A stretch of DNA of 64,000 bases from Blastomussa wellsi (GCA_947652115.1 OX393568.1:23641963-23705962); one strand, 5' to 3'. Counted from the stretch's first letter, positions 1-11,765 are shown. A program made the numbers and translations. The notes: generated from the sequence alone by a model not told the origin.

Positions 1-517
1 GGAGGACCCTGCCAGTTTGGGCCAGATTGCATAAGGTATTTAGAATGATTTCCCAACTCGATAACAATCCCATTCAAAACAAGCATTCCAAATTATTCTT
101 TCACTATTCAAAATTTAAAAAACTTCACAAACATGAATAACTACAAGGAAGAATTTTAGCTCTTAAAAGTCGTGATGTAAGCACATCTTGTCATGCTGGG
201 AAGAAATTCTGAGCAAACCAGTTATTAACATCAATCAACGGTAGGTTTATTTATCAGAATATACCAACAACTGTTTTAGCATGCTTCACTAAATTTAAAC
301 TTAAATGATATGTATTGTATTTCCATCCTGTATTGTACAATAGCACAACTTATTTACAAGACAAAAAGAACAGCTTAATTTGTTGACCCTATCCGAGTTA
401 ACGCCATATTATAAAAACACTTCTCATTGATTAAATCTGTTGTTTACTTTAGTAGTTCTCGATTTAATTTTCAAGAACGCAAACGGTTTACATCTAGCAA
501 GGGATCGATATACTCAC
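1..517 (-). other. ILK intron 2 (partial)
   Basis: The sequence left of the exon 2 donor at 512-517 is AT-rich. It holds no ankyrin-like reading frame on either strand, so the third ILK exon lies outside the window. Confidence 0.6.
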
Positions 518-1121
518 TCGTTGAATAATTTCCTTGTTTCCTTTACTCGCTGCCAAATGCAGCCCATTATCGCCACCATCGTTCAAAGCTGTGATCCTTG
601 CTCCTCTCGACAAAAGTAAATCAAACACTGCCGTTTGACCCTCTCTTGACGACCAAAGCAACGGTGTGAAACCATGATCGTCCCTATAACAAATCATCAT
701 TTTATACGGTCGATTTGTCATTGAACAGCCGAACAAAATAAACGATTTCAATCAACTCTGATCTCCAAAAGAAAGTGATCCATGCTGGTGAATTTCGAAA
801 ATAAATAAACAGCTGTAGTACAATATAGAGCTCACAATGCTGTCTGGCTGTGCAGTTTGCACGCGAAGCCAAGAAGTTTGTGAACTGTCAGTGCCAAAAT
901 CTAGAAATATACTGAATGGTTAACGATTATTTTCAAAAGTCCGACTTCTTTGCGACTTGTCATTCTTTGCTCAAACGAAAGTGACAGCTTTTTCACGTTC
1001 TAAAATCGTTGACACTATATAGATCCACTCACCCCTGATTCAGGTCGTTCGAAGTGTTTTCCAGCCATGTCTTCACAAATCGAAGATTGCCGTCACGAGA
1101 GGCCGAAAATATATCCTCCAT
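518..1121 (-). CDS. ILK: Integrin-linked kinase (ILK), N-terminal exons only; rest is beyond the left edge
   Basis: ILK is the focal-adhesion pseudokinase that joins PINCH and parvin at integrin tails. Two exons are visible. Exon 1 is 1033-1121: its ATG is at 1119-1121 and it ends at a GTGAGT donor. It encodes MEDIFSASRDGN and ends in NDLNQ. Exon 2 is 518-683, with acceptor TTATAG and donor GTGAGT. It encodes DDHGFTPLLWSSREGQ, then an ankyrin repeat ending in LHLAASKGNKEIIQ. The exons join in phase inside a glycine codon (NDLNQG then DDHGF). This matches the start of animal ILK, where DDHGFSPLHW follows NDLNQG at the first splice site (family knowledge). Only the first ankyrin repeats are present. 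The remaining ankyrins and the kinase-like domain would lie to the left, outside the window. Other ankyrin proteins are unlikely because the leader before the first repeat also matches. Confidence 0.88.
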
Positions 1122-1602
1122 CGTTCGGAAACCTCCCCAATGTGTACAATTGTAAGAGCTTAACTAGCTAACAGAACGGAAGCAGTCTGCAATACGCATG
1201 ATTAACACACAAGTGCTTCGCCAAAGGAAGAAATTTATTTGGGCGGTGAGATGTAATCACTTCTGGAATGGCAAATATTGAACATTTTGGCGGGAAGCCG
1301 CTGAGCAGACAAAGGTGTAAACAATGTTTCCGCGGGGGGCGTGGGGCTGGGGAGTGGATGGGTGCTAAGGAGGGGAGAGGGTGCGGATAGGCCTGGATGG
1401 TTTCACCCTCTTTGCTATTGAAATGGAGAATAAATGTAATTTTGAAAAGTTGACCCTCCTCCCTCTTTATATAAACCCTTGACACCTGATCTAAGCTGGT
1501 TGCTTTTACTATGACTTAGATACCATTAAAACAAAATCCAAAATTTTCATCTTGTTTAATTTAATTTGTCTGGATAAAAACTTCTTTTACATTAGCTTTT
1601 AA

Positions 1603-1726
1603 TTTAGTTTTTCCCGTAAAACCGTGAACACCTGAAATATTTCAAGAATGTTGATTATGTGGTGACCAATCGCAGCAAAGTTCAGAACACGCGAACAAAC
1701 CTCAAAACCACAAACTAATTACCGTT
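1603..1726. mobile_element. MITE fragment (family related to 63227-63451)
   Basis: The segment starts with a CCCGTAAAACCGTGAACACC-type end. It continues through a GTGACCAATCGCAGCAAAGTTCAG core and a CAAACCTCAAAACCACAAAC stretch. The same blocks, on the other strand, occur in the complete inverted-repeat element at 63227-63451. This copy lacks the second terminal repeat. Confidence 0.55.
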
Positions 1727-1918
1727 GGTGGCCTGGCAAATGATTGTTTGTTCAGCAGTAGGATGATGGAGTACAGTTAACTGAGAAAATAAATAGATTT
1801 TTTTTGCCATAACTAGCTCTATATTTACAGGACCCCAAGTACAACAGTGGGTCAAAACATTTTTTCATTTCATTTAATGAAACAACACTGACAGGGACAC
1901 TATGCTAAAGTCTGCATT

Positions 1919-2385
1919 TGGGCCTAGTGGCCCATCAGGCCGGAGCTTATCCCAGTTTCTGTAGCATGAAGTGACAGAGAGTATTTCTACTCCCCCCTGG
2001 ATGGGATGCTAGTCCATCGCAGGGTTACCCCTCAGCAGTAAATTCACTGGTACCCATTTATACACCTGGGTGTGATGAGAGGCACAGTGAGAGTAAAGCG
2101 TCTTGCCCAAGAACACAATGCAGTACAGGCCACTGTTTGCCAGGGTGGTGATGAACCATTTTCCCAAAAAATTCTCCCAAGTTGCCTTGCCCAAATTGTC
2201 TTCTGCTGCTCCAAAAAATCTGATTTGCCCCCAATTTTTTTTTTTTTGGGGGGGGGGGGGGGCTGCAGCCTACCCTACCCACTGGCCCGTATGCGTATGG
2301 CAGTGCCCCGGCCAGGGGCTTGAACCCAAGTGATCCGATCTGGAGTCCAGCGCGCTAACCATTAGGCCAAAGCGACAGGGGCACT
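1919..2385 (-). repeat. tRNA-derived SINE copy with inner poly-T/G tract
   Basis: Read on the minus strand, the right end looks like a tRNA. An A-box-like GGCCTAATGGTTAGCGCG is followed by a B-box-like GGGTTCAAGCCCC about 35 bases later. The body carries the block GATGGGATGCTAGTCCATCG and the block AAGCGTCTTGCCCAAGAACA. The same order recurs near 14.6 kb and 23.3 kb. A T-run followed by a G-run sits at about 2236-2262. Open frames here are by-products of the repeat. Confidence 0.7.
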
Positions 2386-2577
2386 TTGAACATGGGAAAT
2401 GTTTTCAGTCACATAACTGTTTACTCATAGCTATTATGACAAAGTTCACTGATCATATTCTTATTTCTATGTAAGATAGTTAAGTTTTATGTCTTTGTGA
2501 TCTTTTTCTGACAGATATTAACCTCAGACAAATCTTAGACTTTGTAGCTTATAACAAATCTTTGGCAAAGGAGTTAC

Positions 2578-4664
2578 TCAAGCACTAGACGAATGAGAGA
2601 ATATTTTCAGAAGCTCATCAGCCGCCATACCAGGAGTTACGTCACCATCAGCTACCATCTTCTCAAAGTGAAGAATTTCCTGTTTGACATCAGGATTTGA
2701 TTTAAATCTTCCCATAATTTGTTCTTTGATGTGATTCCACATCCAGATCACATGCTGTTTGCAGCGTCTTTGTTCAAGCTCTCCATTTTCCAGCATGACA
2801 TTGTAAAATTGTTCCATATTTTCCCAAGCTTTCTCAATTCCTTCACCAGTTTGAGAGGAAACACGCAGAACCTGAAAGTGTAAACTTCAGTGAAAACCGA
2901 TATGGAACACAAACAGTGAGTAAATGGTATGGGTTGCGGGAGGTTTGGACCATTTGTAAGCCCACCACTCATATGAAGCCCTGGTAAGGAACACTCCATT
3001 ACGTAAGCTAAATGGGTATATGCGGCACAAAAAGGCATGGGGGTTTTCAGCTCTTTTTCGTATGAAATTGGGTATTGTTACATGGTCTGGTTAGGAATTG
3101 GATATGCTTCTGAGAAGAAACTATTATTGTTATGTTCAATACTCTCTTGCAGTAGTCTAGCATCTCTTGTAAGCTTGTAATTCTACTGGTAGTAGTTGCT
3201 ATTGTTTTAGGGGCTAGGAATTGTTCCTGTTGTTTGTTCTATTGTTTTCACACAGGGTATCGAGCCATTCAAGTGAGACTTTACGAGAGCTGCTACATCG
3301 CCCCTCTCTTGAGCATATGGATTTAAGGCCCTCCTCAAAATGATTTTATGCAAACTGAAGGAGTTCCTGGGTAAGACCTGGTTTGAACTACAACTGTAGG
3401 TTACCAATTTTTAGCTAAGATTTGAAAGGTGTGCATCTAAATATTTTGTTATCCTTGATATCCTCTGAACCAAAGGAGACTGCATAACATAAGGAGAAAC
3501 ACACACTTGGAAAATCGTCTTGCAAGAAGAAAAGCACCAATCATACCGAAGGATTCCAATGAGGAGACTTTTTCCTTAACAGTTTCAAAGCGCTGATGTA
3601 CTCTGTCTGAATTCTCTGTGCTGGAACCAACAGCTCTCCATCAGCTTTATTAACCAACACAAGATCAGCCATTTCCACAATGCCTTTCTTAATTCCTTGC
3701 AGTTCATCTCCTCCAGCTGGTGGAATGAGCAACACAAACATGTCAACCATGTGTGCAACAGCGATTTCTGACTGACCAACACCGACTGTTTCAACTAGAA
3801 CAGTGTCATAACCAGCAGCTTCACAGAGCAGGATGGCTTCATTTGTACTGCGGTTTACACCACCTAAATAGAACAAATTTTTATGAAGGTTTCGCACCCA
3901 ATCAAGTTCATTTGCAGTGTTTTCATTCTGTAGTGGTGGGTGCAAACTCAGATGGTGTGAAACCTGATGTTGATGATTATGACGATGATGGTGATGATGA
4001 TGGTAACAATGACATCGGCAATGACAACAATAATGATGTTGATAATTTTGTGGTAAACCAAAGATTAAAATTAAAAAGATACTTGAGTACTGTACCAGTA
4101 AAAGAGGACAACTTTCAGAAACAAAATGTTTGGAAATTAAAAATAATTACCCAGGGTTCCAGATGAGGGCGAGGGTCTGATGTAGGCATTAGGATTTCGT
4201 GACAACTCGGTCATGCGTGTCTTGTCACCCAACAGAGATCCTCCTGTTGTGGAAGATGACGGGTCCACAGCTAGCACGGCAACCTGATGCTTCCTATTGG
4301 TCAGAAAATTCCCAAATGTCTCAATAAATGTGGATTTTCCCCCACCGGGCGGCCCTGATAAACCAATCCTAAAGGAACAGTGCTTGCCGTTAGAAAACGG
4401 AGGGGCATGCTTTGAATATTTCACAACTCTCGCCAGCAGTTGCTGCGCTTGGTGATATTTTCTTGGGTGAAGAGTTTCTACCAGTGTAATGGCTTGCGCC
4501 AAACTTCCACGTTCGCCGCGAATTATTCCTTGAATTAAGCGCTGAATTAGATGGCTTTCACTTGCAGATTTCGTAGAAAAGTTTCTTAGTGCGGTCTTTA
4601 CTCCTAATGGATCATCACACGCTGAAATGCGCGTAAATCCGCGAAAAACAAAACGCCAAAACAT
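2578..4664 (-). CDS. MMAA: MMAA: mitochondrial G3E-type GTPase, methylmalonyl-CoA mutase chaperone
   Basis: MMAA loads and protects adenosylcobalamin on methylmalonyl-CoA mutase in mitochondria (propionate catabolism). Three exons: 4151-4664, 3547-3863 and 2578-2871, on the minus strand. They join in phase 1 and phase 0 to give 374 aa. The arginine-rich, acid-poor start ([14 protein letters not shown]) fits a mitochondrial leader. The Walker A loop is GPPGGGKST at about residues 104-112. Further conserved blocks are [44 protein letters not shown] and the nucleotide-base motif VNKADG. The C-terminal helical part (VWMWN-like [12 protein letters not shown]) matches the family. Length is close to human MMAA (418 aa). 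It is divergent from the KLHL5-like gene and probably shares its promoter. Confidence 0.93.
3955..4050. repeat. Imperfect GAT/GAC microsatellite in MMAA intron 1
   Basis: A run of GATGAT, GACGAT and AACAAT triplets lies inside the first intron of MMAA. It produces a spurious acidic (D/N-rich) open frame on the plus strand. Confidence 0.6.
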
Positions 4665-4945
4665 TTTTATGAATCCGCCATCTTGGATTTCGGGGAGCTT
4701 GGGGAGAGTGACTCCGACACCTCGTCACGCAATCTTTCATTACGTGACGTCTGCGTGGGAGGCCGGGGCGAGTATATCCGCAATCCTTCACGTCGTCGGT
4801 CGGTCGCTGTTATGACAATAAATTGTTTTGCTGTTATTGGTTGGGACAGTATGTGATCAACTGAGATGCTTATGCAAGATGATTTGAAGTATCTTCAGTA
4901 TGACTAAGCATCAGGGGATTTTGTGGAAGCAATTCTGTCTGTGAA
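4665..4945. promoter_or_regulatory. Compact divergent promoter between MMAA and the KLHL5-like gene
   Basis: Only 281 bp separate the two start codons. A YY1-type element lies at 4676-4689 (AAGATGGCGG read towards MMAA), where such sites often sit just downstream of a start site. A CRE-like half site TGACGT is at 4745-4750, inside ACGTGACGT. No TATA box is obvious. The motifs are seen; their use is inferred. Confidence 0.55.
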
Positions 4946-7900
4946 ATGGAACAAGACGGGGACGCTATTGTCTTCACTTGCAACGACCATCTTATAAAGA
5001 CTCTCAAGAGGATGGAGACCTTTCGGAAAAATGCCAAACTGTGTGACATTGTTTTAGTGGTTGGAGAGAAAAGGATAAGGGCTCATCGGCTCGTTCTTGC
5101 TGCTTTTAGTGATTATTTTAGCGCCATGTTCACTGGGGACCTTGCCGAAAACGGCCAAAGCGTCGTGCATTTGAGCGACATGGATCCGCAAGCCGTTGAA
5201 GCGCTCATTCAATATGCATACACTTCTCATGTTGAAATTCGTGTAGATAACGTCGAAAGCCTCCTTTCAGTCTCTTGTATTTTACAGATTGATGAAGTGA
5301 AAGAAGCCTGCTCGGAATTTATGAGGCATCAACTTCATCCGACGAACTGTTTGGGTATCCGTGCATTTGCGGACGGACATGGCTGTACCGAACTTTTCAA
5401 AATTGCCGACGCTTTCACCAAGGAACGCTTTGTTGAAGTTGTCAAAAATCAAGAATTCGTTCTTTTGAGTCCTGATTGTGTGGCGCAACTTCTTTCAAGC
5501 GATGACCTGAATGTAACGTCGGAATCGCAAATTTTTGATGCCCTGTGCGCCTGGACAGAGCACGATGAAAACAACCGGAGAAAGGGTTTGCCGAGATTAC
5601 TAGCACTTGTTCGTTTGCCGCTGCTCGCGCCAGAATTTCTTGTTGATAAGGTTGAAATGTCATCACTTTTTCGTGATATGAGCCCCTGCAGGGAGTTAAT
5701 TATGGAGGCTATGAAATACCAACTTTTACCCAAAAGACGATTTCAACTTCAAAACTCGAGGACGACACCAAGGAAATCCACAGTGGGGAAACTTTATGTA
5801 GTTGGTGGTAAGTTATTAATTAAAGCATAACTAAATAAGAGCAGCAAGTAAAGACTTTCTGAATCTCTTTTGTTCTCAAAAATGTTAGTCAAAATTGAAA
5901 TGTTGGTGTCAAGTGGCAGTTGACGTAAATTGCATGCAAAAGTTGTGCTTTGTGGTAAAAGGTTAACTTTGTTTCCTGCCGCATAATGCTCGTACATACC
6001 GTAGTTTTAGATGAGAGCAACGATAAAACTCGTGTTCCCTAAAATTTAGATGTTTTCCAAACTTTAGAACAATGGTATATTGAGATCGTGATCTTTTCCG
6101 GAAGTGCGGCTGGATGATAACTTTTCTTTTGTCAAAAACGCCCTTTATTTCCCATTGCGTGTATAATAACATTTATTTTAAGTGGTTTTAGCTGGGTGTG
6201 GTATGACTACAATATTTATTAGATTCTTCCAAAGCTCAGTTTTGTCACTCCTCTCAACAGCTCAAAAATATGGCTTTCCCTTTTTTTGCATTCATATTCA
6301 AATTTTGAGAATTTGGCATCAAGAGACTTGATGTTTCTTTCTTGTGACCTATTTTAGTTTACAGTGTGTAGTTCCATAAAATATCCATACCTCCCCAATG
6401 GAAGGGACTTTTTCTAAGACCTCTCCCCCAACTCTAATTAATCTCCATACATTTTATTACTTTTTTTATCTTTGGGAACCTCCACCCCCAGGAATTTCCA
6501 ATCCCTTCTGCATGGGGAGGATAGAAAGTATTCCAAATACGGTATATGAAAGACAATACTTGATTGCTTAGAAATTGAAACTTTCATTAAAAAAATTATT
6601 TCCTTTAACACATGGAAGTATTCGCATTTTTACTATAATTGAAAATGGTGGGCCACATGCTGAAATTAGTTACCTTCTGAAAAGGCCTGTTGCAGTGGAA
6701 GGTCACTATATCCGCAAACAGAATTTGGCAGATTATTTTAACTTTTATTCAAACCTTATGGTAATGATAATGAAATATTCAATGTCTTATGAGAGAATTC
6801 CATGCTAGACAACTCTGGACATGTTTCATGCAACAAAAGTTTCCAGAAATTCCAGTACAAATCAAATAGAACAGAAAGTTTCTGGAAACTCATTTTTGAA
6901 AAATTTTTGTCAACCTGTTCAGGTTGTCCTTTTTCCAGAAATTTATTGTTTGTATTGCTGTAAGTATAAAAAGTTGTAAGTTTTTCTTCATAATGTAATG
7001 AAAATTTAAAAACAAGAAAAGAAATAAATAAATTCTGGAAATTTTTGTTCCATTTGGCATTTCCACTCAGTTTCGTTTCTCTAGATGCTGAATAGAGTCT
7101 TCATGAAAACCTAAAATATGGTGGCGGTAGGCCTTTACCAGTGTTGTGTACATGTGTACTTCATGCCACACGATTAAGGATATTCTTATTTCTTAGTGCA
7201 TTATTCAAAGTTTGTCCTATTTACATTGTTTGTCCTATTTACATTTGCGGTTGTAATACATGTTTGAACTGGGGAATTAATGTGTTTGTTTGTTTGTTTA
7301 TGTAAAGGGCATGCTATAAAAGAACAATAGGCTCTTTTCTCCCAAATCTAGGAATGGATTCATCCAAGGGTGCTATTCAAATTGAGCATTATGACCCTCG
7401 CAAAAACCAGTGGTCTGTGGTGTCACCGATGGTTACCAGAAGGCTGCAGTTTGACGTGGCTGTGGTGGGCAGCAATCTGTATGTTGTTGGAGGCAGAGAT
7501 GGACTGAAGACGCTGAACACGGTGGAATGTTACAACCCAAGGACAAAGCAATGGAGTCCTGTGCCATCCATGAGTACCCATCGTCATGGATTGGGTGTGG
7601 CAACTTTGAATGGTCCTCTGTATGCTGTTGGTGGCCATGATGGTTGGTCTTACTTGAGCACTGTTGAGAGGTAAGGCAAAGAAACATTTATGGAGCAGGG
7701 ATGGAGCACTCACCTTCCACCAAAGTGACCCAGGTTAATTTCCTGGACCTTGCATCATGTGGGTTGAGCTTCTTGCTGGTTCTTGGTCAGAGAGTTTTCA
7801 CCGAGTTCTCTGGTTTTCCTCCCTTCAAAAAAACCAATACTTCTTTCCAAATTGTTAATAATCTGAGGGCCATGGGTTTGGTAGTCTTTAGCAAGACTAT

Positions 7901-9373
7901 AATGTGCTAGCCTAGTTCAGCAATGTCAATTTGATTTTTATTTAGTATGAAGGTCAGTCTGTTGATCTTTATGTGAAAATGAATCATGCTTCAACTTACA
8001 GTACTTTAATTGAAACCCCTGATTATTAATGAGTTTGAGAATACAAATTTTAACCACCTGCTACCTACTTAATATTGGATCTTATGCGTAGATTTGATCC
8101 TGATACCAAACAGTGGAGCTTCATTGCAGCAATGACAACGGCACGAAGCACTGTTGGAGTTGCAGTACTCAATGGAAAACTCTATGCTGTGGGGGGTAGA
8201 GATGGTGCAGCATGCCTCAACTCAGTGGAATGTTACGATCCTCATACTAACAAGTGGTCAGTGAGATGCCCTATGCTGAAAAGGAGAGGAGGTAACAATT
8301 TTTAAAACAACAATTTAAATGGGCACTTTCATCATTGAGCACCACTTCAAAAACTCAGGAGCCTAGTTAGATATTTATACCAATTGTTTTGTGACTAATC
8401 CACACCCTTGTGGTCACGTCTTGCGGTTTCATTTCACATCTGATTGGTTGAGAAACAACATTCCAGAAATAATTTTAGGTGTTCACGGTTTTCCGGGTTG
8501 CACTGTAATAGTAACAAAAATTGGAAAAGATTGTGGCTTCTAAATTTCCCGTGTGCCGCCATTTTGGATTTGATGACATGTAATGGTTGCTGCTATTGTT
8601 AAGAAGCAGAGGATCTTTTGTGTGAAACAATTGGGTAACCATTACATATCATAAAATATCAAAATGACGGTGCAAAGGAAATTTAAAAATCTATAATCTT
8701 GTCCAATCCATCATGTTTTTGTTGCTAATAAATGTTTTTATCTCCCTTTTGTAGTAAAATTTGGAATTTAGGCACTATTTTAAACAATTCAGTTTCAACT
8801 TGTTATAGAGTGGAGGTTCCCTTAAGTGATCATCTGAAAATTCACCTAGGCTTGTAATCTTTGTCCTGGACCATGTTTGTTGAATTGACATTGTAACTTT
8901 TTCTTGTCAGAAAAAAGTATTCTGTGACAAATTGTTTCCAATATAGTTAATTTTACATTATGAGCCCTCCTTTCCACCCCTTCCTTTCTTATTTGGTGTT
9001 GACTGAAGGTGAATTTTTTCCTTTGGCAGGTGTGGGTGTGGCTGTTCTTGATAATTTCCTATATGCTCTGGGTGGACATGATGCACCTGCAAGCCAAGAC
9101 TGCTCTCGCCAATTTGATTCTGTCGAGAGATACAACCCCAATACGGACCAGTGGACTATGGTTGCACCTATGATCAACTGCCGTGATGCTGTTGGGGCTG
9201 CGTGTCTTGGTGACAGATTGTACGCCATTGGAGGGTATGATGGATATAAGTATTTAAGTGCAGTGGAGTCGTATGATCCTGAAAAGAACAAGTGGGAAGA
9301 GGTTGCTTCTCTAAAATCTGCGCGAGCTGCAGCTTGTGTTGTTTCTGTAGCAAACAATCCAGTTTCAAGTTAA
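4946..9373 (+). CDS. KLHL5: BTB-BACK-Kelch protein of the KLHL1/4/5 subfamily
   Basis: This is a likely substrate adaptor for a Cullin-3 ubiquitin ligase. Four exons: 4946-5807, 7352-7670, 8092-8291 and 9030-9373. All join in frame (phases 1, 2, 1), giving 574 aa. The BTB domain (residues about 25-130) includes [20 protein letters not shown] and [11 protein letters not shown]. The BACK domain follows to about 240. Six Kelch blades occupy about 278-570, with signatures [46 protein letters not shown] and GGHDAPAS. These strings match vertebrate KLHL1/4/5 more closely than other Kelch families. Those vertebrate proteins have a long extension before the BTB that is absent here, unless an upstream exon exists. 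The start is the first ATG before the BTB domain. The symbol names the subfamily, not a proven one-to-one orthologue. Confidence 0.9.
5808..7351. other. KLHL5-like intron 1, with a possible inverted-repeat element
   Basis: No coding signal. Around 6383-6535 the motif ATCCATACCTCCCC near one end is mirrored by TGCATGGGGAGGATA near the other, suggesting a worn MITE. A short hairpin based on TTTCCAGAAA lies near 6840-6890. Confidence 0.35.
8425..8697. mobile_element. Two adjoining MITE remnants in KLHL5-like intron 3
   Basis: The segment 8425-8509 ends in GGTGTTCACGG followed by a TTCCGGGTTGCACTGT end, and has the same order of blocks as the right half of 63227-63451. Directly after it, about 8530-8697 is an inverted repeat: one arm reads CTAAATTTCCCGTGTGCCG and the other, reversed, TAAATTTCCTTTGCACCG. 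The left arm of the second unit is also found at about 24640-24680. Confidence 0.5.
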
Positions 9374-9534
9374 CACTCTGTTTAAACCTGAAATGGTTAA
9401 GTTAAGAACTTATTAAGTTATGCCAAAGAATAATTTTATATCGGTCTATGTTGCAAATTATTTCAACGTTAATTAGCAACATTACAAGCCAGCAAACCAT
9501 TGTATATAATGTAAAGTAAGTTAACATTGGTCTA

Positions 9535-9845
9535 AGCAGAGGGGCCGGGGAGGGGGGGGGGGTTGGGGGTTGGGTCTGACCGAGTTTCATATTGCAAACC
9601 CAAAAAAGCCTGAAATTTTAGACCCAAAAAATACCTGGCATCAAAATTTCCTAGACTTGAATACCTCAATATGGATTTATTGAAACAGACTCTTCTAATA
9701 TATGATTTTGCACAAATGAAGATTTTTCGGATCCACCGATCACAACACAAATTTCACATGGAGATGTGACCCAAAAACAATGCGCGTATTTTTTAAGAAC
9801 TAAAAAAATATGTCGGACCCCCCATCTCCCCTCCCCTCCCTGGGC
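9535..9845. repeat. Dispersed repeat A, copy 1
   Basis: A G-rich left end and a right end reading GTCGGACCCCCCATC flank a body with AAAATTTCCTAGACTTGAAT and GTGACCCAAAAA. The same body, inverted, is at about 25205-25560, where both ends are again G/C runs. No protein is seen. Confidence 0.55.
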
Positions 9846-9847
9846 AG

Positions 9848-10372
9848 CTAAGCAGGCTAATCAGGAGTTCTTCCCAAGCCAACCAGAGTGCTAATCAGGC
9901 TAAACATCAATACTGCTACACAGTCCTAATCAAGCTATCTGGAGTGCTAATCTGACTTAGAGAAGCGCTAATCAAGCTGACTGGAGTGCTAAACAGGCTA
10001 AACAAATTGTCAATTAAAAACAAATTTAATGTTGAATAAAAAGTTCAGAATAGTGTGTGGTTCTTGGATGAATGAGAGTAAAAAAAACTAAATGGGTGTA
10101 AGTGCCAAAACAAGTTATTTGAAAACCAAACGTTCCTGGCCAGGTCCTTCGTCAGTGGTCTTTAAACTTGTGAATGTTAGTGCATGATTTTGCACCACTG
10201 ATGAAATGCCAAGCCTGAAACGTATGTTTGAAATAACTTTTTTGGCACTTTCACACCAGTTTAAACTTTACTTTCGACACAAAATTTGCTAATCAGGCCA
10301 ACAATTATGCTAATTAATCAAGATAGCTGGATTGCTAATCAGGCTAAACAGGAGTGCTATTCAAGCTAACTG
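9848..10372. repeat. Degenerate tandem array of a GCTAATCAGGCTAA-type unit
   Basis: Variants of GCTAATCAGGCTAAC and GCTAATCAAGCTAACTGGAG recur at roughly 25-35 bp spacing at 9848-10010 and again at 10280-10372. The middle is taken by an inverted-repeat element (about 10084-10270), so the array looks split by an insertion. Confidence 0.6.
10084..10270. mobile_element. Inverted-repeat element with hammerhead-like cores in both arms
   Basis: The left part (AATGGGTGTAAGTGCCAAAA, then AAGTTATTTG) is mirrored by the right part (AAATAACTTTTTTGGCACTT, then TCACACCAGTTT). Inside the right arm, plus strand, CTGATGA at 10198-10204 is followed 12 bases later by GAAACGTA. Inside the left arm, minus strand, CCACTGACGAAGG is followed by GGAACGTTTGG. 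CTGANGA plus GAAAC plus GTH is the hammerhead ribozyme core pattern (established knowledge). Stem II is imperfect in both arms, so activity is doubtful. Confidence 0.5.
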
Positions 10373-10951
10373 TCGTGCATTGCATTATGAGTGGCTAATA
10401 GGACATCCTTGAAGTACTTGCAGATTTTTGGTTTTGTGACATGTGGTTGCACAGACGTTTCTTTTACTGCAATATTTGTAAATAGTATTTATTGCATTGC
10501 ATGAAGTTATTTTGTTTTCACTTACGGTGCATTTGTCAAACAACATTTGCTTGCAAGTGGTTAGTCACTGTCAGTCAGGTTAATAACACACTGTTGCAAC
10601 TCAACTTAGAAATAGAAATAATTGCAGGAAACAGGAGTCGAATAAATCAGAGCGGATGTACATTTAATATTTTAGGTTCACTTTTCTCATGTTTTTGCTA
10701 AACTACTATTATCACTCACAAGGGCGTAGCCAGAAGGGGGCTTTTTCTGGTGCCTTTTTAGTAAAAATGCAGTCGTGGTGATATTAAGAGATGGAAGAAA
10801 TAAAATTGAAGTTGAATAAGCGTGTGCATTTCTATGAGATTCGATATGAAAACTTGAAATTACAATAGGTCAACGAAAAAGGCATTTTTTGTAGTATTTG
10901 GGCCCACCACTGGCTATATCCCTGTTTACCCAGATATTCTTGGGCAACCGT

Positions 10952-11302
10952 ATATAGAGTGGTAAAGTGTGACGTCGCAAATATTTAAATTTTTGAAATT
11001 ATGGGATTCATTAAGATCTTCAGAAAGTACATGATGAAGAATGTCTACTTGCCAAAAATCAGCATCTTATTTCAATCTGGGGGTGAGATTGGTTCTAAAC
11101 GATTTAGAACAGAGACAAAATTACAAGGATTTGTATGGAGTCACTGATGCACGAAAGGGCCAATATCTCACCCCCAAATTGAAATAAGATGCTGATTTTT
11201 GGCAAGTAGACATTCTTCATCATGTACTTTCAGAATATCTTGGTAAATCCCATAATTTCATAAATTTAGTTTTGGTGACATTATCACTTTACCACTCTAT
11301 AT
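10952..11302. mobile_element. Palindromic MITE, about 350 bp
   Basis: The left end ATATAGAGTGGTAAAGTG is the reverse complement of the right end CACTTTACCACTCTATAT. Long inner blocks also pair: GAAGAATGTCTACTTGCC with GGCAAGTAGACATTCTTC, and ATCAGCATCTTATTTCAA with TTGAAATAAGATGCTGAT. The loop is about 80 bp. There is no coding potential. Confidence 0.75.
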
Positions 11303-11629
11303 GTATGTAAATAACTGCACGTCAGTACACACAAGTAGACAGTTTGCAAGCTGTTCATTAAAATGTTGTTTTCTTGCAACCCTGTAGAGAAAGTTTCTAA
11401 TGGTCTGTTTCTTCATAAAATGACAATAATAACAATATAAACATATTTACCAAGGGTAAACCCATCAGCAAATGCTGTTAGCGTTATCAAGGGGTAACCT
11501 GATTCAATGTAACCTCTCAGAGAACTTGTGTTTCATGTAATATTTAACAGGCTGTTTTACTGCACAAAAAGGTTGTTATAATATAATTATACAGATATTT
11601 ATGTGTACAGAAATTATGGACGTTGGGGT

Positions 11630-11765
11630 TTACCTCGGAGTAAGAACCTGTGACTTTCCTTGTTTTTGAGGCAGTTTTTTTCTTTTGTATTGTTTCTAAG
11701 TTCTTTGTTGTCTTGTTCGTTCTTTGTTTTATGTCACTAGAGAGTTTCACAGGTTTTCACACTGA
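11630..11765. repeat. Dispersed repeat B, copy 1
   Basis: GTTTACCTCGGAGTAAGAAC followed by a T-rich stretch matches 31548-31660, where the repeat ends with an ATT-repeat tail. Both copies have a similar antisense reading frame containing TGSYxEVNxN, which may be a relic of a retroelement protein or chance. Confidence 0.45.

Noticed and set aside
2058..2333. Overlapping frames rich in G or K runs
   Set aside because: They come from the T-run and G-run inside the SINE.
1976..2385. Possible tRNA gene on the minus strand
   Set aside because: A and B boxes are present, but the acceptor stem does not close and the flanking body repeats elsewhere, so it is a SINE.
7423..7713. Minus-strand frames opposite the Kelch exon
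   Set aside because: Antisense shadows of KLHL5-like exon 2.
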